64,000 bases of DNA, from positions 1,509,501 to 1,573,500 of the forward strand of contig JAUIRK010000945.1 of the NCBI GenBank assembly GCA_030549495.1. The letters are read 5' to 3'. A program made the translations under genes and the position numbers. Positions 36,261-48,840 of this stretch are shown one piece after another (within the stretch, counting starts at the first letter, position 1; every line of letters begins with the position of its first letter). The notes beneath the pieces were generated by a model. The model was not told where the DNA came from, ran no database searches, and saw only the letters and a list, made by a program, of their open reading frames with translations. The DNA comes from Nectonema munidae (taxonomy: Eukaryota; Nematomorpha; Nectonematoida; Nectonematidae).

Positions 36261-36586
36261 GCACAACGGAATGTATCTTGTTCCTAAATATCATTAATCA
36301 AATTAGTTAAATAGTTTTAATATACGCCAAATTTAGGATGCACAGGATAAATGATAGATACATGTTGAGGAAATCTAGTCTTCGCAAAAACGGAAACATG
36401 CAATCTTAGTTTACTTTGAAACAAAATATCATTATAAAAGTGAGAAGAATCATCTCATCGAGGAAGGTTCTTCAACCTTTTTAGATTCCTGCTCAAAATC
36501 AAATTGAACTATAGTCCCTAAAAATTTAATTTAAGGGTAAACGCATACAGCATATATAATAATAGAGCTTTCCTTGAATTCAAAAA

Positions 36587-36654
36587 CTTTTAACTTTTAA
36601 AGTCTGATGCAAGGTAATGGGGCGCAAAATCATTTTTTTCAGAGCCCAAAATGA
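36587..36654 (+). repeat. 68-bp segment also found inside the LTR element
   Basis: cttttaacttttaaagtctg onward is about 66/68 identical to 50486-50553. The flanks are unrelated, so this is a short dispersed repeat fragment. Function unknown. Confidence 0.7.
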
Positions 36655-36697
36655 GCTCTGGGTTGAAAAATCCTGACAAGGTTTTATGTATACTTAC

Positions 36698-36722
36698 TGA
36701 GGAGGTTTGAAGTAGATGACAT
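36698..36722 (-). CDS. Ca-alpha1D: Candidate alternative first coding exon of Cav1 (short)
   Basis: An ATG opens MSSTSNLL and then a strong donor CTCA|GTAAGTAT leaves one base, as the exon at 25314 requires (joining as S-AVNEGP). The frame is open upstream of the ATG for at least ten codons without a further Met. Such a short match can arise by chance. The support is the consensus donor and the correct phase. Confidence 0.25.
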
Positions 36723-37389
36723 GTTTATATGGATGTGTAAAGTCAGCACAACGATGAAAATGGGATTGTCTCACACATTGAAAGTACCATTTGTGCATTC
36801 AGTACGTTTTGAATTGGAACATAAATGTAAACGGATCGAAGAAGAAGAAAGGAGATAGGGAGAAAGAAAAAATGAAAGTCAGGTTGTTTTATTCATTGCC
36901 AAAAGAAGCACGCTGAGTGCAGAAGATAGGGATTTCCGTTTTCAAGTGTGGCCTTATGAGCTTATGTAATGTATATATGAATATAACATGTGTGGAGGAG
37001 TCGACTGTGTTGTGTGAACTCGTATAAACGCTCTTGTGTTTTATTATCTTGTTACTTGAAGTTGTAGCATACTGGACGCGACAGATAGAGAATTCATGAA
37101 CCGAATGCTCAATACTTACCCCGACAGACAGGGCATCTGACGACAAACCTGACATATAAAACTAAGATCTTGTATTTGCCGTATATACTCGCGTATAAGA
37201 CAAGGCCAAATTATGGGTCGATTTTGGGCCATACGGTTGTTCTTGAGATATATCGGTGTATGGATGTTGAATCACAATGTGTTGTGTATGTGTGCATGCA
37301 TGGATTCGTATGTATGTCTAGATGTTTTTTGTGTCAGACGTGTATTTTAATAGAGATAAATAGGAAAGTTTGTGCAAAGAATGTCAAAA

Positions 37390-37565
37390 TTGTATGTATG
37401 ATTGCGCTAACACTAAACCTAATCTCAACACTAACACTAATGCTACTTCTACACTCATCCAAACCAAGACCAAACGTTTATAAAATTTTACACGTTAAGG
37501 TCCATTTGGAAATTGATTGAGCACTTTTCAACTAAAAAATTTGAACAGTCAAAATCAGCGATTTT
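37390..37565 (-). repeat. Dispersed repeat family F, copy 3
   Basis: Reverse-strand copy: ctaacactaatgctacttct, caaaattttac, cccatttgg-like sequence and gtcaaaatcagcgattt, in reverse order to copies 1 and 2. The open frame at 37170-37520 across it is not a recognisable protein. Just upstream, gtatatactcgcgtataaga looks like a decayed MITE end. Confidence 0.55.
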
Positions 37566-38010
37566 GTGGAACTTCTGTTTTTCTTTAAAGAACAAATTTA
37601 TACTAAAATAAAACCAAGTACATTTAATGTACTTTAAAGTTTAAACAGTACTTCGAGTCAAATTGTCGAAAGGCGGAATTGTCACTGAACCCAATATACT
37701 CTTACTGAAACAAAAGGCAGTGGTTTCATCTTTTTGGCCACATATATAAGTTCTAAATGCTCTAGCCTTTTTTTTATCTATATTTTTTTAATTTTTTTTA
37801 CTAAATTCATAAAATTTAATCTTTTAAAAAATGTCATTCATTATATTTTTGGGTACATCCCTCTTCCAATTTATTTTTTAAGGAAACTTTTTTGTCTTTG
37901 TTTTTTAATTTATTTTAATCCAATGAGGTAACGATTGATTAATCTGTGATCGGATGTTTATTTTTATTAGAAAGCCATGCCTGGGAAGAAAACTTTAGAA
38001 TGAATGAAGA

Positions 38011-38347
38011 TAGAGATGTATCGGAGGTGAATTTTTTTACATCTGCGGATATTAGATTTGTAATCCTAGCGGATATCCAAAATAAATTTTAATGCTGATG
38101 CAGATAAAAAATATTTTAAAAAAATTATATGTTTTATATTTTACAGTATCTTACTATTTTAATCTCTTCTTTACATTTTTTACTAGAATTTAAAGACATA
38201 ACAAATCTTAAAGTTTACAAAAAAAAATACAAAAAGTTTCAATAGATATTTATAAAAATTAATTTTAAATTGCGGATGAGGATGTTAACATGAAAAAAAT
38301 TTGCGTATGATCCCCATATGCGGATGGCGATATCCTAAACATCTCTA
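38011..38347. mobile_element. hAT-type MITE with perfect 8-bp target duplication
   Basis: Termini TAGAGATGTATCGGA and (inverted) TAGAGATGTTTAGGAT. Flanked exactly by AATGAAGA at 38003-38010 and 38348-38355. The 337-bp interior is AT-rich with gcggatat / atatccgc blocks and no coding sequence. The 8-bp duplication supports hAT mobilisation. Confidence 0.85.
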
Positions 38348-40829
38348 AATGAAGATAACATAGTACGAAACAAAGATACATACCATTTTCACTTCAAATA
38401 CGTCCTCATATTTTTCCAATAACATTTTTTATATCAAAATAGTATTTTAATTTAAAATAAATTGATAAAATAAAAATTAACTAACTTTGATAATTATTAT
38501 CATTCCAGACAAGTTTTGTATAATTTTTTGTGTGAAAGCAAATTTATTTCAATGATGTTTATCAAGTTGAGAAAATAATTTTTTAATTTAATTAGTTGTA
38601 TTAATTAACAGCTAATAAATAAAGTATACTACTTCTCAAAATTGATTGACAGCTGTATATTCTTCCATTTATGCTATGGTGATGCTGTGTGAAGTTGACA
38701 AGTAATTATGTAAAAGATAAATCCGCCGTTCTAAAACTGCTAATCTCAAGATACTACAAAATGGAGTATGTTACTTACATGGATGAGAGTTCAGCGATTT
38801 AAAAGTAAAAAAAAGTTTTTCAAAGCATCCTTATACAACATCTTAGTTAAAAAGTAACATTAAGATAGAAAATTGTGGCATACCTAGCACAAGTGCAGGA
38901 AGCAGCAGGTGCTAATTTGCTTTCAAGGCATTTCGTACCCAAGAGTACTTAAAATCTTAATAAATTCAGCGCTACCTCTTCACTTCTGACTTCGACAGTC
39001 GAAGACTCAGCACTTTACTTATATATAATACTAAGAAATTTTTCCGTTCCTTTCTTGCTAGGGATAGCAACGCCTTGCACAAATGATATAGGCTGCTATG
39101 CGTAATAATCAAGATGTAAAAAGGACATTTTTAAAGGTATAAATTACACGGTATGAGAGAAATGAGTTTCAAATGACAAGGATGTGTGGTGTAGCGTGTG
39201 TTTGGCTCACGGCAAGCGATTAAAGATGGAGGAAGCAAGGAAACGATCGGTGATGAATGAATGAATGAATGAATGATATTGATCAAAGTGACATCATCAT
39301 CATCATCAGCATCATTTATCTTTGTGAAGAATCTCAATAAATCATTGTGTAAAAAACTAATTCTCTCAATTTTATGTAGGAGAGTATAGTGCGAAGAAGA
39401 CTCACGATCATTTCAACATGATATCACACCACAAAACGAGGAATACAATTAGATGAGAGAAGGAACATTAACGAACGACTTTTCAATCGATTACATCACC
39501 ATCACAAGAGAGTGCCTGGACTCGCGTAGAGGAGCGAGGAGAAATCTGCATACTTTCTGTGATTCGATCTTTCGAACCAAAGCGAGTTGCAAAAACTCTA
39601 AAGTCTAAAACTTCTGAATAAAAAATCTGGAATTGTGGAATAAAAGACCTGATTACACAATAACTAACGTGTCTATTACTCTCAGCTGCAGTGTAATCAA
39701 ATAGAATAAAAACTTTAAATTATAGATAATACTTTCTTACATAATTATGTGCTATAAAAAAAAAAGTATTTGCCCAGCTAAAAAATTTGTGGGCTCTTGT
39801 TCAAATTCTCGTCTACATTACTGCATCTGATCAATCATAGCTCAAATGAAGCGAAAACCAAAAATACATTCAAAGATTTTTAGGCTTAAAATAAAAAAAA
39901 TTAATATAGAAAAGGCAGTCATATTCATAAGTCTAACAAGTCTTTTAATAATATAAAAACAGAATTCAAAATTGTTGGAGTGTGGAAATTTCAGGTTTTA
40001 TAGTTAAAATTGACACAAAATAAATGAATTTGTTGTAAAGGAAATCTTGTTTTAGTTGTTTATGAAGCCATATTTTGGTTGCCGGCAAAATCTGGTAATC
40101 CCATTTGATCAGAGAAGCAGGGGATCTTAATGCCCACCAGAGTTAAAGGATCATAGCCAAAAACGTGTCACTGAACAAAAAGAACCCAAAAGTTAATGGG
40201 TCACTGAATGAATAAATAAATAAAAAACATCTGATTTAAGGTTATATGAAAATTCATTGAAAAAGAAAGGCATATGAATAACTTTCAAAAAGCAATTCGA
40301 TCGTTTGTGTCTTCTATAAGGGAGGAATCAAAGACGATGAGCAGGTGATGCTGTCTCGCTTTCAAGACTAAGAGGATTGCGTAGTCAAAGGAATTTAGAA
40401 AAGAAGTGAAAAGGCCACAAGGATTGGAATCGCAAGCCAAATTTGGATCGAGTCATAAAATCAGAGATAGATCAGAATTTTGGACTCAAAAAAAATAAAG
40501 AAGTTAGAGACTGAAAGATATGCCGTTTTACTACACCTTTTACTTTACTACATATATACTACATAATAAGTGAAGTTTTCTGTATCCGCGTATGCGCATA
40601 ACAAATTTGACATCTTAACCGATGCGGTTAACATAATTGATATTTTAAGGAAAAGCAATTCTCATACTTCTTAAAAATATAGAGAAATATCAATGTATAT
40701 GTTTTAGCATAAAGATTATAATTTAAAAAATTTATTTTAAAAAGATTTTGGATAAAATGTAAAAGTTCGGAAAAAAACTTTGTGATATATAGAAAAAAGA
40801 AAAATGTTTGAAAAGTGTGGATGTAGGAA

Positions 40830-40910
40830 CTCAAATGATACCGCGGATGAGGCTGGTAAGAGGATGAGGAAAATTTTTTGGATATCCGCTACATTTCACC
40901 TCCATAATCA
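40830..40910. repeat. Truncated relative of the 38-kb hAT MITE
   Basis: The reverse complement of the 3' part (ggaggtgaaatgtagcggat then atccaaaaaattt) matches the left interior of the element at 38011 but lacks its outer terminus. Confidence 0.5.
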
Positions 40911-41100
40911 ATCTTTTCAAGAAAACAGTTTTTTTGTGCATTAAATAAAACATGATATATCCTTTCCTCTCTTCGTTTTTGTTCAAGAAGTTGTGATATA
41001 AAAGTACGGTTTTTTGACTGTACTACTACATGCTGGCCTATACCGCTGTTTTTGAGATTTAGGTATTTGAGTGTATGAGGATGTTTTATTTGTCAATATT

Positions 41101-41330
41101 AGAGATGTATTGGATATCCACATTCGCCGAACCAGATTTTACCCGTAAAATTTTTACATCCCATCCGCATCCAAAATTTTCAAACATTTTTCTATTTATC
41201 GCAATGTTTTTTTTTGGATTTTTCAATTTTTTCTTAATCTAAAATTTTTATGATAACACATACACATTGACATATTCTTTCTAAATTATAGCAATTATGA
41301 CATCCGCATTCGACAAAAAATTAATTCTGA
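41101..41330. repeat. Truncated relative of the 38-kb hAT MITE
   Basis: Begins ttagagatgtattggatatc, the same terminus as the element at 38011, then cacattcgcc and catccgcatcc blocks. No matching right end was found. Confidence 0.5.
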
Positions 41331-41819
41331 CATATGTAGTATGTATTCGTATGTATGTATATATATGCAGCCATGTAACCCGCTATGGAGCACTTGGGGC
41401 CAGGCCTCTCCATCTTAGTTACGGACCCGAACATGAAAAAAAAATAGAAATTTATAAATTAAAATGAGTAATACTGATTTTGTTTTTCTGACAATATGCT
41501 TATTGCAACAATGTAAAACAAATAAAGTGAAAGTATACAAAAATTATTTATATCATCGTCGAAGTTCTTAGCCAAAATCCCCGAAAACTAAGATCCCCAA
41601 ACCAAAATCTCCGAAAAAATTAAAAATATTAACCATGATAAAATCAGATATGTTAGAAGAGAAATAAGAAAGAGAGAAATAGATAAGGGAGCTCATTAGC
41701 ACAAATATTAGAATTGTTATAAGCTACATGTGTTACTCTAATTTTAGAAGAAGCCCTTCATAGAACATTTGTCTTCACATCGACCCCCCCCCCCACATAG
41801 AATTGTTCCCATAAAAGCC

Positions 41820-42000
41820 AGCAGTAAACCTAACCTAAAAACTAACACTAACACTAATGCTACTTCTACTACGCTCATCCTAACCAAGACAATACGTTTT
41901 CAAAATTTTAGACTTTAAAGCCCATTTGGATACTGATTGGCTGGCCACTTGTCAACTATCATTAAAATTGGAGAAAATGCAAATAGTTAAAATCAGCAGT
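41820..42000 (-). repeat. Dispersed repeat family F, copy 4
   Basis: actaacactaatgctacttc, then tcaaaattttagacttta, gcccatttggatactgattg, ccacttgtcaac and agttaaaatcagc, the reverse complement of the order at 6165-6350. Confidence 0.6.
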
Positions 42001-42829
42001 ATAATGAAAGGTGAATAATATGTAATGCGGCCATAAGTAAAAGTTTGGAAAGAGTATTAAAGAAAAGTTTGTTCTGAAGATTTTTTAAAAAATCCAACTG
42101 AATAAGAGTTTATACAAAAAAAAGATTACAAATTAAATTAAAAAATTTTAAAATCCAAGATATGGTTATTCATTTGGCATTATCAGACCGAGACAAAAAT
42201 GACATTGAAAAAAGTCAAAAACAAAATTTTTTATTTCTTACAAAAATAAAAATTAATATGAAAAATACTTTAAAGTAAAAGATGAGTTTTTATACTAAAA
42301 AAAAGAGAGAAACAACAACCACTGGAACTAAATTTTATAAACTCCTTTTTTAACATATTAGATTAGTGCAACCCGGATTTTTATAAATCCTTTGACATCA
42401 CGTTAAAAAGCAAAGTCAAAACAGGAACATCTGGCAACCCTAGACTATTTGGCCAAACGGCTAGTCCAGCACCCTCTAAGTACCAATGATACCGAACTAG
42501 TGATAATAAACTTTTCAAGCAAACACTCTCACACACATGTGAAATGGAAGTCAATTTTGAATTTGTCAGTTCTCCTAAACTCTACCCTAACCGATTAAGT
42601 TCACAAAATTTCCCTGAACCCAAAATTGGATAACGATGAATTTTTTCATCAAATGTCAATCGATCATCATTATTATTGATTGATTGAAAGATTGGAGCAA
42701 ATTATTTTTAATATTTTTAAAAAAAATTAAGGATAATAATTGAACCTTAGCCAAAAAATATTATCTTGAATAGAAGAGAACTTACAATTTCCCGTTATAA
42801 CTGTTAAAAGGTAAAAGTGAGGTGTTTTC

Positions 42830-42945
42830 ACCGAGAAGGCACATTGGGCCGCTTGTATCAAACTATGAGGTAGATTTGATGCGGGATCGAACCCAAGACC
42901 TTGAGTTATCGAAATCCAGTTTCTAACCAACACAGATACAAAAGT
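42830..42945 (-). repeat. tRNA-derived SINE, copy 3
   Basis: On the minus strand it reads gtgttggttagaaactgg (A-box-like), cttgGGTTCGATCCCgcatc (B box), then ctcatagtttgatacaagcg and gcccaatgtgcc. It is the best-preserved promoter pair of the family in this window. Confidence 0.7.
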
Positions 42946-44506
42946 TATTTTCCTGATTTCCTAATGAATACTTCAACACACCCTGGGAGCCTATTTTGAC
43001 TCCTTTTTATTTCTCATTTAAAGTTTGCGCAGTGCACAGGATTTGAACTAGACAACCTTGCGCCCGAGTACGTGGTCTGTGGCTATGATATCCTTTGTCT
43101 CCTCCATTTGCGCCTGTCTTGAGCATCTTCGTATTTGAGCCGTAGTTCTTGAGATCTCCTTCCCAAACAATTTTTCCATCCTGAGGTTTAACATTCTTTG
43201 CTTCTTGTTTCCATAATTGTTTCTTCGCATACTTTCCTTACAAATTCAGAATCCTACTACTGACGCTCCACCCCATTCATTTATTGCAACTGTTTTGTCT
43301 AGTGCTACCACAAGTAAGTTTATTCTTTATCATTTAACAAAATTCAAACGACATTTTAATAATCTTAGAAAATAAATGACAAGTTTCTCAGTGTAAAAAA
43401 TTACATAAACTTTAAATCACAAATATGTTTCAAAAAATCAATTTCATTTGAAAAATACAAAATATACCAGAAAAATTATAAATAACAAATGAAATGAGAA
43501 ATTTTGAGAGAGTAAAAAAGATTCCAAAAGTAATACTATGACTTATCTTTCAAGATGATCAATCTTATTTGTAAAATATCAAGACAATATAATAATGCAA
43601 GATATTTTAAAGAAAGGTTTTCAACTTATAAAAAAATATATTAAAAAAAGCAAGTAGGCACGCACGCGTTCAAAGAATATTTAAATGAAAAAAAGAAGAC
43701 ATTTCATACTCTCTAAAATAATCATGGAAAGCATCAATAACACATGAATAAAATACTTACACACAAGCTGTCACTAATCACCTCTCCACACTTAACGCCA
43801 ATAAAATCAACACCACAAATCGACGAATCAGAACAAAACACTTTCAATAAAGACACATTCGCGCAACAAAACTTAGAGACAAGAAAGCATGTCTTCACAA
43901 AATCGATCCTAAAACACCGACACACACAAGCGAATTCGCTTAGTCCAAGAGAATTAACACACACACAACACTGCCACTAGTTGATTTGCAGAATAACGCT
44001 GTTCCGAGTGACAAACTTTCTGGTAGAATGAACTTGGCTCGGGTTTGGGAAGCCTAGGAATGGAGCCCGCACTACCATACAGTGGCTAGTACTAAGGGTC
44101 TTGTTTTATTATAAAATCTCGCAAGGATACGACAATTTTTACGATTTATTTAAAATTACTTTTGTCCATTATTCCCATTTTCATTAAGTTTTCACAAAAT
44201 TAATTTTATGATAAAATGAATGATATCATTACTTGACTTTAAATTTTTGTTTCAACAAAGGATATAAACAGAGAAAATTTCAGGACAAAAGAAAATTCTC
44301 TTAAAAAACTTAAATGTCTGCTGCGAAAAAGTGTATCCAACTTCAAAACCCCAACACTGTCCACATTTTTGGAGAGAAAAGTGTTCACTCCGTTCAAAAA
44401 AAGCCTCTTTTTTGGACTGAGAGCTTCCGATAACATGGAGATAACGGAGGAATCTGAAGGCCAACAACAAGAAATGTGAAAATGAACACAACAATATGAA
44501 ACTTAC
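42946..44506. other. Stretch without recognised genes
   Basis: AT-rich. The open frames at 43048-43230, 43734-43980 and 44239-44494 have no recognisable domains. A GC-richer patch at 44020-44100 (gggtttgggaagcctaggaa) is unassigned. Confidence 0.5.
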
Positions 44507-44585
44507 GCATGCTTAAGAAGTTATTAACACTCCTCATGGCGTAAGCTTTGGCCAGGTATACGCGATGCATAACGTCATTCATCAT
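44507..44585 (-). CDS. Ca-alpha1D: Candidate first coding exon of Cav1
   Basis: An ATG opens 26 codons (MMNDVMHRVYLAKAYAMRSV...) and ends at a near-perfect donor ATGC|GTAAGTTT with one base left. This is exactly the phase needed by the exon at 25314 (joining as R-AVNEGP). An in-frame stop lies about ten codons upstream of the ATG. Cav1 N-terminal first exons are poorly conserved, so sequence cannot confirm it. It would make intron 1 about 19 kb. Later Met codons in the exon are alternative starts. Confidence 0.4.
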
Positions 44586-45950
44586 AGCAATTCTGCTTAT
44601 TTGGATCCGACTCTAAGGAAAAAGATGCCAAGGTATAACGACGGCCAAAAGAATCTGCGAGAAAAGGAACTAGAGGATTCAAACAGATCCTGGACTCACG
44701 CGAGAACAGGTAAGATCGAGTTGGCGAATATATCAAGGTGGAAATTGAGTAGTAGAAGAAGCAGTACTATTACATATTGTGATGCAAATGGTTCAGCAGT
44801 ATATGCGAAAATTTGTATTGAGATAATCGCTTTATGACTTCACGGTGAAAAGGTGTGTCTTACGTGTGCAAGCAACATCAGCGTCGTCACTAGCAGAGTA
44901 GAGGAGTCTTTGTTGAATGCTGCTTCTGATGATTGTTATTATTACAGAGATTATAATAAGAGTGATATAATGATAGGAGGAATATAAGAAGAAAATATAT
45001 TGACATTATTGGAAGTATAGTAGAAACGTAAATTTACCAAGGGATAATGATATATATATATTATTCTAAGCATATTATAAATAATACAAATAGAACTAAA
45101 TATTATTGTTATTAGGTACGCACACACACACACACTCACTACCATGTCGACGATTTCAATAATACAAAATATTGAGTTAAGATAGAAAGTAACGAAATCA
45201 TATTGTGTATGGATCGTGTGCTACATATATATATATACTATTTTAACTCAAAGCCAAGAAAAATTTGATAAGACGTTGTGTTGCTGGTGAATCCATCTAG
45301 CTATCATCTACTACATCACATACACACACACACTAGTGCAGAATTAATTATTAAAGGGGTAACTCCTTAATCTCACATTTTACATATTAAATCAATTTCA
45401 TCATTATTGATACTCGCTAAGTAAGTCTTGGATATGGAGACTTTATGACAAAAAAATGAAATAATTAATTACGAGAGGCAGAGAGAGAGAGAGAACAGAA
45501 CAACGAAATAAAATCAATGCCAGCTCCAACAACAAACATGGTGGGGTGGGTGGTATCTTATACTAATTGTACAATACTGAAAATGTGGAACGAACAAATT
45601 AAATTATTTAGCAGAAAATTGGATGAAATGGATGCTAATGCTGATCTCTATTATTATTAGAAAGAATGAAACCTACTGTGAAAAGATGTGTTAATTGGGT
45701 AACCTTGAACACAAGAAACCTTGAATAAATTAGGTTTTGATAATAATTAATAAACTTTAGCAGTCGGAGTCAGAGTTGGATATTTTTTCTCCGACTCCAA
45801 CAAAGCTGGAATCCATTCGAGAAAAACTTTTCATGTAAATTAGATCAGAATTGGGAAATCATTTAGAGAGTTGTGAGAAGTATTCAGATTCAAAGGATCA
45901 AAAATTTTAAAAAATTCTCTCATGAAATCTATTTATTTTTTTACATTCCA
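44586..45950. other. Stretch without recognised genes
   Basis: Possible 5' flank of the calcium-channel gene. It holds short (CA)n runs near 45120 and 45320 and a (GA)n run near 45482. No TATA box or other promoter element can be assigned with confidence. Confidence 0.45.
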
Positions 45951-46560
45951 AAATGATTGTCGTAAGCCTTTGAACTATTGGAACTTTGGTAAATCCGGGC
46001 GCAACCATTTCTATCAGGGGAACACCAGAAAACAATAAACCGGATATCTGGTTTTTGAAAAGAACCGGTTCGGATATCCGATAAGATTTGCCGTCTGTCC
46101 AGCCGAATATTAAATTGAGATATGCGCATAATTATTTTGTTAACCAATATAATACAAATGATTGTCGTGAGCCTTTAAACTATTGGAACTTTGATAAATA
46201 AGGGCGCAACCATTTCTATCAGGGGAGCACCAGAAAACAACAAACCGGATATCCGGTTTTTGAAAGAAAAAAACCTGTTCAGATATCCGATAAGATTTAC
46301 CGTCTATCCAGCCGAATATTAAATTGAAATATGCGCATAATTATTTTGTTAAGCAATATAATACAAATGATTGTCGTGAGCCTTTGAACTATTGGAACTT
46401 TGGTAAATAAGGGCGCAACCATTTCTATCAGGGGAACACCAGAAAACAACAAACCGGATATCCGGTTTTTGAAAAGAACCGGTTCGGATATCCGATAAGA
46501 TTTGCCGTCTGTTCAGCCGAATATTAAATTAAATTATACACATAATTATTTTGTTAACCG
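45951..46560. repeat. Three-unit tandem repeat, period about 205-209 bp
   Basis: Units begin aaatgattgtcgt at 45951, 46156 and 46365. Each contains gggcgcaaccatttctatca and aaccggatatccggtttttg followed by ggttcggatatccgataag, two palindrome-like blocks. Units differ at a handful of positions. The ccgaatattaaat segment near each unit end is shared by all three. Confidence 0.93.
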
Positions 46561-47335
46561 ATTTTATTATCTTTTTTTTTATATATTTAAAAAATATATA
46601 AAATATTATATTATATTTAAATTTCACAGCAAATTAAAAATAGAAAAACTTGCTAATTGGAGGAAATATTTACAGAGAGGATTTAAAAATAAATTTATAT
46701 TTTTGAAATTATTTTAATTTTTCAATTAGTGTTCATATTTTTACTAAAGCAAGGAATTTGTTTTTTAGGATATTTTTAACTCTGTTTTAAGATTTATGAT
46801 TTATTTGATCTTGTAAAATCTTTTAAATTTTTAATTTCACACAACGAATACAATTGTTATAAATAAGAGAATAAAATAGTATATATCAATTTAAAAAAAT
46901 TTTAAATTTATTGAAATATTAAATATTTCGTCACTTGTGAAAAGCAAAAAGTTTTAAACTGAAAATTTTTTTATGAATTGATTTAGAAAAAAAATTAACC
47001 CCTTTTTTTTATTTTCAAGTAAATGAGCATTTGAAATATATTTATTTTGAATTGGTAAGTACTAGATAAAAAAAATATTTGATATGAAAGGTTTATCATT
47101 TTTATCAAATTATTTTTAGAAAAATTGAAAGAGAAAATTGTGCAGAGTTATATTTTTATTCATAAATGTTAAACAAAGCTTTATAAAAAATCATATTTTT
47201 GTGTTATTGCTCAAAATAATATTAATTTGATATTCGTTTTGATGCCTGATTATCCAAATTTCGGATAGGGGGTAGTAAAATTTTAACAGGATATCCGGCT
47301 ACTGAATATCCATTACATTCTTAATTTCAATGCAA
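46561..47335. other. AT-rich stretch, repeat margin
   Basis: No gene seen. Near 47255-47315 the words atttcggatagg, ggatatccggctactg and aatatccat echo the tandem unit and may be the far end of the same element. Confidence 0.45.
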
Positions 47336-47520
47336 GGGGAGTGAGTTACATACTTGACTTCAATACCACAAGGTCTCGGGTTCGATCCCCCATCAAGCCT
47401 TCTTTGCTCATACTTTGACGCAAGATGTGCAATTGTGCCTGGTTGATGAAATAACTCCGAGGTACCTTTGAAATCGTGACACGACAATTGAGCCCAAAGA
47501 CTATTTTAACAAAGACAATA
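47336..47520 (+). repeat. tRNA-derived SINE, copy 4 (longest)
   Basis: gagtgagttacatacttgac (A-box region), ggtctcGGGTTCGATCCCcc (B box), catcaagccttctttgctca, then caattgtgcctggttgatga and a 3' body to about 47520. This copy gives the best view of the family's 3' half. Confidence 0.7.
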
Positions 47521-47744
47521 ATTTAAAGCTTCTAGGCGAAAAGTGACCATTAACTTGTTATGCGTAGGTTAAGACAATTTCACAAGTCAATTACCGATTA
47601 AATCTGGACACTTTTTCCTTCTGGATACTATTCTCCGGCTACCAATTTAAGATATATTGCTTTTTCAACATTGTTCTCTGAACTAAGTTGCTAATTATAA
47701 AAAGTGTTACTAAACAAAATTATTTAACTTAAAGATACCAGCCA

Positions 47745-48360
47745 AAATGCAGCAAATTCTTGCAGAAAAAAAGGTAAGCAGTTAATTTTGAATGGACATT
47801 TTTATCGCTTAGACAGAGAGCTTGCCAGTGGAAAAGAATCGTGGCGATGCGCTGATCGAAAATGCAAAGGAAGAATTCATGTCGGTGACGACTCTTCTTG
47901 GAAAAAAGTGACTGAACATGATCAAATTCCTTAGCCCGCAGTTCTCGAGAAAGTACACTTCATCAAATTAGAGAAAGAGCTGGTTCTTCAAATGACATAA
48001 CGAGAAGAATTATCCAAGAATGTTGTTTTGACTTAAAAACTGAATCAACTGCTCTTCTTCCAAAGTATACCTCAATACAGCGAAACGTACAACGCAATAG
48101 AATAAACTCCTAATACAATGACCGATATTGAAATACCTGAATGGTTATGCAAAAAACACACAGTGCAAAAAAAATTTGGTTATGATTCAGATCGATTTCA
48201 GACTCATAAGATTTACTGCTGGACAACAAGACAGCGCCAAACATTCAAGATATGAAAGAGCTTATTTTTGTGCAATAAAAAAATAGTTTCTGAATATGAT
48301 GGACGAGTTGACAAACTCGAATATTTGCAAGCCATCAGTTTTCAAATAAAACTTCAAAAA
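47745..48360 (+). pseudogene. FLYWCH zinc-finger / Mutator-like transposase remnant
   Basis: Near 47790-47920 the plus strand reads GHFYRLDRELASGKESWRCA and DRKCKGRIHVGDDSSWKKVT followed by EHDQ, matching the FLYWCH domain W-x-C-x(4)-C...H-x-H layout, although the last His is replaced. FLYWCH domains open many Mutator-like (MULE) transposases in arthropods. Downstream pieces (IPEWLCKKHTVQKKFGYDSD) resemble the following MULE segment. Several stops and frame changes mean it is a relic. A host FLYWCH gene is less likely given that decay. Confidence 0.65.
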
Positions 48361-48604
48361 TAAAAATCATAAATATTTTTTGACGAATTATTTTTTAATC
48401 TAATTTTTGCATATTTAAAATTAGATCTTATGCATTTATAATTGATCGTTATCTTTATACGGCAGTAAATAAAAACGACAAAAATAATGCGTAATTGCAG
48501 CAATTTTGCGTTTAATTGTCATTTCGCGAGATTGTCGGTGCACCCTTTGAAATTTTATTGAGAAGTAATTCGTAAGCTTTTCAGAAACAGGGAAATGCTG
48601 TCTA

Positions 48605-48840
48605 TGTGATGATCTGTATTTGTTTTAAGTTGTTTTCTTCTGTTTCAATTCAAATGCAAAATGGCTGCACTTCCTTTTCTTTATCTTTTTAATATCCTTT
48701 TGTGTTCAACCGCTTAATTACCTTTGGTAATATTATCTTATTCTAATTATTATTCTCTTTGTTTTCAGATAATTAGATTTAGTTGAATAAGGCCTATTGT
48801 AGGTTCTTCATTTTGTTTCTCTTTAACGTTCTACAGCACA
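48605..48840 (+). repeat. 5' LTR
   Basis: 236 bp, TG...CA ends. By eye it differs from the 3' LTR at about ten substitutions and two indels. Confidence 0.93.

Larger units (their letters stand above)
25315..36697 (-). other. First-intron or upstream region, repeat-rich
   Basis: No conserved host coding sequence recognised. The region is a patchwork of SINE copies, a poly-A block, six TTAA MITEs outside nested ones, a Tigger element and two nested MITEs, each listed separately. Short (CTGC), (GAA) and (CAA) runs occur. Confidence 0.6.

Noticed and set aside
43734-43980. Overlapping open frames on both strands near a possible gene start
   Set aside because: No conserved motif, no convincing splice partners, and composition like the surrounding intergenic DNA.
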